A stretch of 8,931 nt of DNA from JAXDLW01 sp046262515 (GTDB lineage: Bacteria; Chloroflexota; Dormibacteria; DASZGP01), in the NCBI GenBank assembly GCA_046262515.1, contig JBHEMP010000024.1, positions 1-8,931 of the forward strand, written 5' to 3'. A program made the position numbers and the translations under genes. Under the pieces are notes generated by a model, which had not been told where the DNA came from, ran no database searches, and saw only the letters and a program-made list of their open reading frames with translations. The stretch's first letter is position 1. Each line of letters begins with the position of its first letter. Below are positions 1 through 5,847 of the stretch, piece by piece.

Positions 1-579
1 AAGACGGTGGTCGCCCAGGCTGACCTGAACAAGGTCAAGGGCGACCTCGCCGCCGGCCTGGGACAGAAGGTCAAGGACGACATCAAGAACAAGGCAGGGA
101 AGGACACGGTCCTGCCGGACACCGAGAGCGTGGACGTGGCCGTGAGCGCCGATCACCAACCCGGGGACGAGGTGCCCAACTTCATGGCCACCGTCACCGC
201 CAAAGGCCGGGCGACCACGGTCAGCGAGGACAGGCTGAAGCGGCTCCTCCATGACGCCCTGCTGCGCACCGTGACCGACGGTTACCACCTCACGGACGAC
301 CCCCTCAAGCTGGATTACAAGGAGGTACAGCACGATGACAGCGGCGGTGTTGTGTGGGATGCCAGCGCGGCGGGTTTCCAGGCCACGGCGGTGAATGAGC
401 CCGTCCTGCGGCAGAAGATCTCCGGGAAGTCACCCAAGGAGGCGGTGGCCTACGTCCAGGGCCACATGGACGCGATTTCCGCCAGCGTCGCGCTCAGTCC
501 TCCGTTCGTCCCGTGGCTGCCGTTCATCAGCAACAACGTCAAGTTCCGAACCCAGGTCCAGAACACCAACCCCGGATGA
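1..579 (+). CDS. Baseplate J/gp47-like protein, C-terminal part (partial)
   Basis: The reading frame is open to the left edge, so this is the last 192 residues of a longer protein; the GTG at 7 is probably internal. The fragment has a charged Lys/Asp-rich helix-like stretch, a beta-rich segment (TVTAKGRATTVSEDRLKRLL), and a terminal domain with ISGKSPKEAVAYVQ followed by a hydrophobic PPFVPWLPFISNNVKF. The pattern 'GKS..EA....' followed by 'P.W...LP....' is what I associate with the C-terminus of baseplate J/gp47-family proteins found in Chloroflexota and some actinobacteria, often beside ruvX. That assignment is from memory of the family and is moderate. In those proteins a membrane segment and extracytoplasmic location are usual, but none is visible here because the N-terminus is missing. 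The stop overlaps the ruvX start (ATGA). No catalytic motif is seen, so a biochemical role cannot be given. Confidence 0.6.
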   Translation, partial: KTVVAQADLNKVKGDLAAGLGQKVKDDIKNKAGKDTVLPDTESVDVAVSADHQPGDEVPNFMATVTAKGRATTVSEDRLKRLLHDALLRTVTDGYHLTDDPLKLDYKEVQHDDSGGVVWDASAAGFQATAVNEPVLRQKISGKSPKEAVAYVQGHMDAISASVALSPPFVPWLPFISNNVKFRTQVQNTNPG

Positions 580-995
580 GGATCCTGGCGGTGGACCCCG
601 GGGCGGCGCGTGTGGGTCTCGCGGTGAGCGATGAGGGCGAGGTCCTGGCCACCCCGCTGGCCACGATCCGCCAGGGCGCGGACCTCGCCTCGCGCGTGGC
701 CCGGGCGGCCCGGGATGAAGGCGCGGGCATGGTGATCGTGGGCCTGCCTCGCAGACTGGACGGCACGGACGGGCCGGAGGCCGCCGGTGCCCGCCGGCTG
801 GCGGCGGAGGTCAGCGCCGCGGGGGTGCCGGCGGAGCTGTGGGACGAGCGTTTCACCACGGTGATGGCCCAGGCGGCCCTACTCCAGGCTCGACCCCGGC
901 GTGGGGCCCGAGCCGCCGCCGCGCGGCGTGACGCCACCGACCGGGTCGCCGCGGCGGTGCTGCTGCAGTCGTTCTTGGACAGCCGTCCCAGGTGA
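576..995 (+). CDS. ruvX: RuvX/YqgF family putative pre-16S rRNA nuclease
   Basis: A 139-residue protein, the usual length for YqgF/RuvX (about 135-150). The RNase H-like fold is recognisable from its motifs: ILAVDPG near the start with Asp7, followed by RVGLAVSD; VIVGLP with LDG at 53-63; DERFTT at 90-95 carrying Glu91; and a C-terminal DRVAAAVLLQSFLD with Asp122. These acidic residues form the metal-binding catalytic set. Family members trim the 5' end of 16S rRNA in E. coli, and Holliday-junction resolution has been proposed, so the substrate is not settled by sequence. The frame is open further upstream (to an ATG at 513), but the ATG at 576 is chosen because it places the conserved RILAVDPG at the N-terminus and forms an ATGA overlap with the upstream stop. 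The stop overlaps the mltG GTG start. An Arg/Ala-rich stretch at 106-118 is typical of high-GC genomes. Cytoplasmic. Confidence 0.93.
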   Translation: MRILAVDPGAARVGLAVSDEGEVLATPLATIRQGADLASRVARAARDEGAGMVIVGLPRRLDGTDGPEAAGARRLAAEVSAAGVPAELWDERFTTVMAQAALLQARPRRGARAAAARRDATDRVAAAVLLQSFLDSRPR

Positions 996-2056
996 GCAGC
1001 GGCCTCTCCCGCAGCAACGGGCCGCGCGGTGGTGGTGGCCTTCGCACCTTCTTCGGCGTGGTCGGAGTGTTCCTGCTCCTCGTCCTTCTTGTCGTCGGCG
1101 GCGGCGCGGCCTACTACAACAACGAACTCCACAGCGTGCACCGTACGGGGGGCCCCGCGATCTCCCTGACCATCCCTCCCGGGACATCCACGTCCGGGGT
1201 CGCGGACCTGCTGGCCTCGAAGGGCCTGATCGGCAACAGCCTCGTGTTCGCCCTCTACGCCAGGCTCCACGGGCTCTCCCTCGAGGCGGGCCAGTACAGC
1301 ATCCCGGGTGGCTCCTCGATGACGGATATCGCACAGCTCCTGGCGCACAACCAGTCGGGAGGAACAACGGTCACGGTGACCATCCCGGAGGGGTACACCG
1401 CACGACAGATCGGGGGGCTGATGGCCAGGAAGGGCCTCTTCAGCCAGGACGCATTCATGGCGACTACCATGCAGCCCCACCCCGAGGATTTCCTCGCGGG
1501 CCACGACCCCGGCCTGGGCCTGGACGGGTACCTCTTCCCGGACACCTACCAGTTTTCACCGAAGGCCACCGCGGGAGACGTGGTCACCATCCTGCTGCGG
1601 CACTTCGGTGAGAAGGTGACCCCGGACCTGCGCGCCCGCGCCCAGGCACACAATGTCAGTTTCGCGCAGGCCGTGGTACTGGCCTCCATCGTTGAGCGCG
1701 AAGCACGCTTCGACAACGATCGCCCGATGATCGCCCAGGTCTTCTACAACCGGATCAAGGCTGGGATCCCCCTCCAGGCGGACGCCACCCTGCTCTACGC
1801 CCGAGGGGCGACCGGAGGCGAGGTCAGCGAGGACGACAAGAAGATCAATTCGCCCTACAACACCTACCTGCATACCGGTGTGCCGCCGGGAGCCATCTCC
1901 AACCCCGGCCTTGCCGCGATCCAGGCCGCTCTGGACCCGACGCCGAACGACTACATCTATTACGTCACCGACCGCGACGGCCACGCCCACTACAGCCGGA
2001 CGCTGGCACAGCACCAGCAGTGCCAAATCAACTTCGCCTGCCCAACCGCCAAATAG
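992..2056 (+). CDS. mltG: Endolytic murein transglycosylase MltG (YceG-like)
   Basis: MltG cleaves nascent glycan strands at the outer face of the cytoplasmic membrane and is thought to end peptidoglycan polymerisation. The 354-residue protein has a short Gly/Arg-rich cytoplasmic N-terminus, one membrane helix at about 19-40, then an extracytoplasmic part. Two LysM-like segments (SLTIPPGTSTSGVADLL and VTIPEGYTARQIGGLM) precede the catalytic YceG domain. Glu235 in ASIVERE aligns with the catalytic Glu218 of E. coli MltG. Further family motifs are DGYLFPDTY, the VFYNRI segment, LQADATLLYA, SPYNTY and GVPPGAISNPG. The start is GTG at 992, overlapping the ruvX TGA (GTGA). The stop is TAG; reading on would add only six residues before a TGA at 2075-2077. 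The only two cysteines, Cys344 and Cys350, lie in the last 11 residues and could form a disulfide outside the cell (inference). Confidence 0.95.
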   Translation: MSSGLSRSNGPRGGGGLRTFFGVVGVFLLLVLLVVGGGAAYYNNELHSVHRTGGPAISLTIPPGTSTSGVADLLASKGLIGNSLVFALYARLHGLSLEAGQYSIPGGSSMTDIAQLLAHNQSGGTTVTVTIPEGYTARQIGGLMARKGLFSQDAFMATTMQPHPEDFLAGHDPGLGLDGYLFPDTYQFSPKATAGDVVTILLRHFGEKVTPDLRARAQAHNVSFAQAVVLASIVEREARFDNDRPMIAQVFYNRIKAGIPLQADATLLYARGATGGEVSEDDKKINSPYNTYLHTGVPPGAISNPGLAAIQAALDPTPNDYIYYVTDRDGHAHYSRTLAQHQQCQINFACPTAK

Positions 2057-2061
2057 CGAGC

Positions 2062-2886
2062 TTGCGCGCGCTGCTGATCGGCCGCCCCGTCAGCCACAGT
2101 CTTTCTCCCCTGATGCAGAATGCCGCCTTCGCGGCCGTGGGGCTTGAGCACAGGTATGAGCCGGCCGACACCGCCGTGGATGAGCTCGAGGCGGCCGTTC
2201 GCCGTCTGCGCGACGGCCAGCACCTGGGTGCCAACGTGACGGTGCCCTATAAGCTCGCCGCGGTTCCGCTCGTCGACGAGATCGACGCGGATGTCGCGGC
2301 CCTCGGGGCGCTGAACACCATCGTCTCGTCAGGCACGCGTCTCCTGGGGTACAACACCGATGTGACCGGTGCCTGGGAGGGATTATTGATGCCCATCCTT
2401 GCCAGGCTTGACGGCGCGCGGGTACTGGTGCTCGGTGCGGGCGGAGGGGCCCGGGCACTGTTGATGGCGCTGGGGCGCTGTGGCGCGTCTGGGCCCGCGC
2501 GCGTAACCGTCGCGGCGCGGCGCATGGCGATGGCGACCGAGTTGGCGCACCTTGGCGAGCAATTCGGCCTGGCCTGCGCCGCCATCGGCTGGGACGGGGT
2601 CGCCGCAGCCGTGGGCGACATCTCGGTGGTGGTGAATTGCACCCCGCTTGGCCTCGGCGGTGAGGACCCGCTCGAGGGGATCCCGCTGTCGGGTCGCGCG
2701 GTGCTGGACATGGCCTACAGGCCCGGGGGCACGGCGCTCTTCCGGCGCGCGCGGCTTGAGGCGGACCACGCCCTGCAGGGGGACGAGATGCTTGTCCGAC
2801 AGGGTGCCCGCGCCTTTCAGCTGTGGACCGAGCTTGAGCCGCCGCTGGACGTGATGCGGCGCGCCCTGGCCGGGGGTCTCGCTTGA
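2062..2886 (+). CDS. aroE: Shikimate dehydrogenase (NADP+)
   Basis: AroE reduces 3-dehydroshikimate to shikimate with NADPH, the fourth step of chorismate synthesis. Visible motifs: SHSLSP at 11-16 (shikimate-binding serines); GANVTVPYK ending in Lys64, and NTD with Asp100, the catalytic Lys/Asp pair; the NADP Rossmann loop GAGGGARA at 125-132; NCTPLGL; and a C-terminal GDEMLVRQGARAFQLW with the substrate-contacting Gln. A TTG start at 2062, five bases after the mltG stop, gives 274 residues, the normal family length, with RALLIGRPVSHS at the N-terminus. A GTG at 2020 would add 14 residues inside mltG that do not resemble the family, so it is less likely but cannot be excluded; neither start has a good Shine-Dalgarno sequence. 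The stop overlaps the TTG start of the prepilin peptidase. Confidence 0.95.
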   Translation: MRALLIGRPVSHSLSPLMQNAAFAAVGLEHRYEPADTAVDELEAAVRRLRDGQHLGANVTVPYKLAAVPLVDEIDADVAALGALNTIVSSGTRLLGYNTDVTGAWEGLLMPILARLDGARVLVLGAGGGARALLMALGRCGASGPARVTVAARRMAMATELAHLGEQFGLACAAIGWDGVAAAVGDISVVVNCTPLGLGGEDPLEGIPLSGRAVLDMAYRPGGTALFRRARLEADHALQGDEMLVRQGARAFQLWTELEPPLDVMRRALAGGLA

Positions 2887-3458
2887 GCGGTCTCCCGGTG
2901 CTCCCGTTAGCAGGACTGGCCGCGATCGCAGGGGTGGGACTGGGCATCGCCACCCATCGCTTCAACGACCTGGTACGGGCGGGCGAGGAGGACGCCGTGG
3001 AGCCGCCCCTCCCGCGCGAACCTCTCTGGGCGCCCATCCTCGATGCCGCGCTCCTGGCGTTCCTTTTTTACCGGTTCGGAGTGAGCGGGTGGTCGCTGGC
3101 CGCGACGCCGGTCATCGTCGTCCTCGTGCAGGTCGTGGTGTTCGACGCCCGACACAGGCTGATCCTGAACCGCGTGATGTACCCGGCCGCAGCCGCGGCA
3201 CTCCTGCTCTCCTTCGGCAATCCCCTCATCCATGGGCAGGGTATGACCTGGCATGGACGCGTGGTCGCCGCAGTGTTGGGCGCGGCCGTCGCCGGGGGAA
3301 TTTTTTTCGTCATCTCGGTCATCAGCCGTGGCGGGATCGGGCTTGGGGACGCCAAACTCTGTTTCTTCCTGGGTGCCGTGCTCGGTGGACTGCCCCTTCC
3401 CGTATCCGCCGTCATGGTGGCCCTGATCATGGGTGTGATGCTCGGAGGCGTGGTCTAG
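2883..3458 (+). CDS. Prepilin peptidase (A24 family), truncated by an in-frame TAG
   Basis: This integral membrane aspartic peptidase would remove the leader of type IV pilin-like proteins. Both A24 catalytic aspartates are present: Asp88 in VVVFDARHRLILNR and Asp156 in the GxGD motif GIGLGDAKLCFFLGAVLG. Hydrophobic helices cover most of the 191 residues. The N-terminal part keeps a trace of the family (GVGLGIATHRFNDLVR), but the cysteine-rich methyltransferase loop is absent, so it may be peptidase-only. Translation stops at TAG 3456-3458, yet the same frame continues for 41 codons with the conserved C-terminal segment (see the next entry). The full frame of 233 codons would be near normal length. 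The TTG start at 2883 overlaps the aroE TGA (TTGA), suggesting coupling. T6 (3064-3069) and T7 (3301-3307) runs occur in the gene. Whether the product works without its last helix is unknown. No pilin or secretion ATPase gene is in the window. Confidence 0.85.
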   Translation: MSGLPVLPLAGLAAIAGVGLGIATHRFNDLVRAGEEDAVEPPLPREPLWAPILDAALLAFLFYRFGVSGWSLAATPVIVVLVQVVVFDARHRLILNRVMYPAAAAALLLSFGNPLIHGQGMTWHGRVVAAVLGAAVAGGIFFVISVISRGGIGLGDAKLCFFLGAVLGGLPLPVSAVMVALIMGVMLGGVV

Positions 3459-3584
3459 GCATTGCTGCTGGTCACGCGCGTGCGCTCAATGACCGACTTC
3501 ATCCCTTATGGGCCCTTCCTCTGCGCGGGGGGCCTGTTCGCGCTGCTCTTTCCCTGCGGCCTGTTCGGTCCCACGACCTGCTGA
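3459..3584 (+). pseudogene. Detached C-terminal segment of the prepilin peptidase
   Basis: Directly after the TAG, in the same frame as the peptidase, 41 codons run to a TGA at 3582-3584. The translation begins ALLLVTRVRS and continues TDFIPYGPFLCAGGLFALLF. The 'IP(F/Y)GPFL..G' pattern followed by a hydrophobic stretch is the standard last membrane segment of A24 prepilin peptidases, so these bases are evidently former or still-used coding sequence rather than spacer. An ATG at 3489 lies inside it, but with no ribosome-binding site and in the middle of the motif an independent start is unlikely. Explanations are a nonsense mutation (for example TGG or CAG to TAG), a base-calling or assembly error, or readthrough of the TAG; the sequence alone does not decide. 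Confidence 0.75.
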
Positions 3585-3599
3585 GGGCTCTCCGCCCCA

Positions 3600-3605
3600 T
3601 AAGAT
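3600..3605 (+). promoter_or_regulatory. Possible -10 element (TAAGAT) of a leaderless promoter
   Basis: TAAGAT sits six bases before the ATG at 3612, in the short spacer after the peptidase frame ends. It fits the TANNNT -10 form, and its spacing would start the transcript at or next to the ATG, as in leaderless mRNAs common in actinobacteria and some related high-GC phyla. No convincing -35 box is seen, and no Shine-Dalgarno sequence precedes this ATG. Suggestive only. Confidence 0.3.
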
Positions 3606-3611
3606 TCCGGC

Positions 3612-4115
3612 ATGGCTGAGGACATGGACCTGCTGCCCGGTGAGATCGAGCTGCTGCACGTCAACCGCCATTGGGTGGTGCTGGCGCGCAAGCTGGTTCT
3701 TCCCCTTGCCGTTGGGGCCATCGCGATCGGCGTCGGCGCCGCCCTGCGCCTAAATCCCCCTTATGGCACCTACCGGTGGTTCATTCTGCTGGTGGGACTG
3801 ATCGCGCTCCTGGTCTACGCCGACATCCGCTACATCATCTGGCGCTCCGAGACCGTTACCCTGACCGACCAGCGGGTGCTACTCCGCCGGGGCGTGTTCG
3901 GGAAATATTCGCGTTCGATCGGGATGCAGCGCGTACAGGACGTCACCACCGCCCAGGGTTTCATGGGCCGGATCTTCAATTACGGCACCGTGGAGGTCGA
4001 GTCGGCGGCGCGCGATGGAGCGGAAATCCTGGACCACGTCCCGGATCCCCGGGAGTTCCGCAATGTCCTCTTCGAGCACCTCCGCGGAGGCGTCCCACCC
4101 ACGCAGGGGCTTTGA
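3612..4115 (+). CDS. Membrane protein with bacterial PH domain (bPH2/DUF304, YdbS-like)
   Basis: A 167-residue membrane protein. After a short N-terminus with LLPGEIELLHVNRHW there are two membrane helices (about 28-45 and 56-75), then a bacterial pleckstrin-homology domain of the YdbS/YdbT type at about 78-158. Diagnostic features are TVTLTDQRVLLRRGVFG, then IGMQRVQDVTTAQGFMGRIFNYGTVEVES, matching the 'T..R(V/I)....G(V/I)F' and 'Q.V.......GR.F.YG.(V/I).(V/I).S' pattern of the family. The PH domain should face the cytoplasm. Function is not established for most members; B. subtilis YdbS/YdbT are linked to bacteriocin resistance, which should not be transferred here. The ATG at 3612 has no Shine-Dalgarno sequence but follows a possible -10 element; an internal ATG at 3624 is an alternative. 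The stop overlaps the TTG start of aroC (TTGA), so the two may be co-translated. Confidence 0.88.
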   Translation: MAEDMDLLPGEIELLHVNRHWVVLARKLVLPLAVGAIAIGVGAALRLNPPYGTYRWFILLVGLIALLVYADIRYIIWRSETVTLTDQRVLLRRGVFGKYSRSIGMQRVQDVTTAQGFMGRIFNYGTVEVESAARDGAEILDHVPDPREFRNVLFEHLRGGVPPTQGL

Positions 4116-5257
4116 GCCTTCGCTTCCTGACCGCGGGCGAATCCCATGGGCCTCGCCTGGTGATCATCGTGGATGGCATGCCCGCCGGCGTGCGGGTGCG
4201 CACCAGGGAGATCGACGAGGACCTGCGCCGCCGCCAGGGCGGCCACGGCAGGGGAGGGCGGCAGAAGATAGAACGAGACCGGGCCGAGGTCGTCGGTGGG
4301 GTTCGTCTCGGGCGCACACTGGGGACCCCGGTGGCGATGGTGGTCACCAACCTGGATTTTCCCAACTGGGAGAAAACCATGTCACCGCAGCCGACTGGCT
4401 TCGCGCCGACGAAGGTCACCCGGGTGCGCCCGGGGCATGCCGACCTGGCCGGGGCACTCAAGTACGGCTTCGACGACGTTCGCAACGTGCTCGAGCGCGC
4501 CTCGGCTCGCGAGACCACCAGCCGGGTGGCTGCCGGCGGCCTGGCCAAGCAGCTGCTGCGCAACTTTGGAATCGAGGTTCGCAGCTACACCTCGCGGGTG
4601 GGCTCGATCGAGGCCCGTATCCCCGACGAGGTCGACTGGAACGCGGTCGAGGACTCCCCGGTCCGGACTCCTGATGCCGCCGCCGGTAAGCGCATGGTCA
4701 AAGCCATCGACCGGGCCCAGGCGGACGGCGACACCCTCGGAGGGGTGTTCACCGTCGTCGCCAGCGGGGTTCCGGTCGGGCTTGGCACCTACGCGCAGTG
4801 GGACCAGCGGCTCGACGGGCGCCTGGCGCAGGCCCTGATGGCCGTGCCCGCGGTCAAGGCCGTGGAGCTCGGCGATGGTGTGCGCGCGGCGTCGTTGCCG
4901 GGATCCGAGGTCCATGACCAGCCCAGGTATGACGCCGGGCGCGGGTTCACCCACCTCAGCAACCGCCAGGGCGGGCTGACCGGCGGCATCAGCGACGGTA
5001 TGCCGATCGTGGTGCGGGGATACCTCAAGCCCATCTCCACCCTGAGGAAGCCGCTGGTGACGGTGGACCTGGCCACCCGGCAGGAGATCCAGGCCCACTA
5101 CGAGCGGTCGGACATCTGCGTGGTCCCCGCGGCGGGCGTCATCGGCGAGGCGGTCGTGGCCTTCACCCTGGCCCAGGCCCTGCTGGAGAAGACCGGCGGT
5201 GACTCCCTGCGCGAGGTCAGGCGCAACCTCGGGGCCTTTTTGCGCACCACGCGCTGA
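4112..5257 (+). CDS. aroC: Chorismate synthase
   Basis: AroC converts 5-enolpyruvylshikimate-3-phosphate to chorismate using reduced FMN, the last step of the pathway. The 381 residues match the usual 360-400. Family signatures are all present: GESHGP near the N-terminus with His12; RRRQGGHGRGGRQKIERD from residue 39; VRPGHADLAGALKYG with His109; DDVRNVLERASARETTSRVA; the FMN/substrate region SNRQGGLTGGISDGMPI; and a C-terminal RSDICVVPAAGVIGEAVVAF. The two histidines correspond to the proton-transfer residues known from E. coli AroC. The frame stays open far upstream inside the PH-domain gene, but homology begins at LRFLTAGESHG, so the TTG at 4112, overlapping the upstream TGA as TTGA, is the natural start. 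The stop is two bases before the aroK start. Confidence 0.97.
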   Translation: MSLRFLTAGESHGPRLVIIVDGMPAGVRVRTREIDEDLRRRQGGHGRGGRQKIERDRAEVVGGVRLGRTLGTPVAMVVTNLDFPNWEKTMSPQPTGFAPTKVTRVRPGHADLAGALKYGFDDVRNVLERASARETTSRVAAGGLAKQLLRNFGIEVRSYTSRVGSIEARIPDEVDWNAVEDSPVRTPDAAAGKRMVKAIDRAQADGDTLGGVFTVVASGVPVGLGTYAQWDQRLDGRLAQALMAVPAVKAVELGDGVRAASLPGSEVHDQPRYDAGRGFTHLSNRQGGLTGGISDGMPIVVRGYLKPISTLRKPLVTVDLATRQEIQAHYERSDICVVPAAGVIGEAVVAFTLAQALLEKTGGDSLREVRRNLGAFLRTTR

Positions 5258-5259
5258 TC

Positions 5260-5847
5260 TTGCCGCCCAAAAACCTGGTGCTGGTCGGCTTCATGGGCAG
5301 CGGGAAGACCGCCGTCGGGCGCCGCGTCGCACCAGCCCTCGGCCTGCGCTTCGTTGACCTTGACGACGCCGTCGTGGAGGCGGCCGGGAAGAGCATCGTC
5401 GACATCTTTCGTGAGGACGGCGAGCCCGCGTTCAGACGCCTTGAGGCGCAGGCGGTGGAGCGAGTCGCCGCGGGCTCCGGGCAGGTGATCGCCCCGGGTG
5501 GCGGCGCGTTGATGAACCAGCGGAGTTGGGACAGACTGCTGGGCGGGAACGTCGTGGTGCGACTGCAGGCGCCGCCGGCGGTGCTGCTCCGGCGCATCCG
5601 TCACCGCGAGGTCGCGCGTGACGCAGAGGGGCAGCGTCCGCGCGATATTCGTCCACTCGCCGGCGTGGATCCCGGGGCCCGCCGCTGGCCGGTCGCCGCC
5701 CGCCGCAGGGTGCTGCAGCTGATGTCGGAGCGCGAGGCGCGGTACGCCGAGGCGCCATACGCCGTCGAAACGGGCGGCCGGTCCCTTCGCGAGGTGGTCA
5801 GGGCGGTGGAGCGGCTGGCGCGAGACGCGGGCCTCGGCGATGCCTGA
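5260..5847 (+). CDS. aroK: Shikimate kinase
   Basis: AroK phosphorylates shikimate at the 3-hydroxyl with ATP. The 195-residue protein has a Walker A loop GFMGSGKT (10-17), the Mg/shikimate-binding DLDD (33-36) with Asp33 and Asp35, DIFREDGEPAFRRLE with Arg59, and the shikimate-binding APGGGA (78-83). The lid region is longer than usual: between LLRRI (109-113) and RPLAG (131-135) there are 17 residues rich in Arg, and a further Arg-rich insert (139-150) precedes the helix VLQLMSEREARY that carries the probable substrate Arg158. AroK proteins are typically 165-180 residues, so this accounts for the extra length. The frame is intact throughout. The TTG start at 5260, two bases after the aroC stop, is the only start that keeps the normal N-terminus KNLVLVGFMG. 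The last 8 bases overlap aroB. Confidence 0.93.
   Translation: MPPKNLVLVGFMGSGKTAVGRRVAPALGLRFVDLDDAVVEAAGKSIVDIFREDGEPAFRRLEAQAVERVAAGSGQVIAPGGGALMNQRSWDRLLGGNVVVRLQAPPAVLLRRIRHREVARDAEGQRPRDIRPLAGVDPGARRWPVAARRRVLQLMSEREARYAEAPYAVETGGRSLREVVRAVERLARDAGLGDA

Noticed and set aside
513..575. Earlier ruvX start at ATG 513
   Set aside because: The added 21 residues overlap the upstream gene and are unlike the family; the ATG at 576 puts the first RNase H strand at the N-terminus.
539..1504. Long minus-strand ORF of 321 residues opposite ruvX and mltG
   Set aside because: Low-complexity Arg/Ala/Gly composition with no family motifs, lying antisense to two well-supported genes; a common artefact of high GC.
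2020..2061. Earlier aroE start at GTG 2020
   Set aside because: It adds 14 residues that overlap mltG and do not resemble AroE N-termini; kept as an alternative with the TTG at 2062 preferred.
2090..3037. Minus-strand ORF of 315 residues opposite aroE
   Set aside because: Arg/Pro/Ala-rich translation without recognisable domain, wholly antisense to aroE and the peptidase start.
3089..3619. Second-frame ORF of 176 residues over the peptidase stop, as evidence for a frameshift
   Set aside because: Its translation is Arg/Gly-rich without motifs, while the original frame carries the conserved tail directly after the TAG; no frameshift is needed.
3671..4111. N-terminal extension of aroC into the PH-domain gene, suggesting a fusion
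   Set aside because: The extension is Arg/Pro/Gly-rich out-of-frame translation of the PH gene; aroC homology begins at the TTG at 4112.
4382..5098. Minus-strand ORF of 238 residues opposite aroC
   Set aside because: Shadow of aroC codon bias; no motif or start signal.
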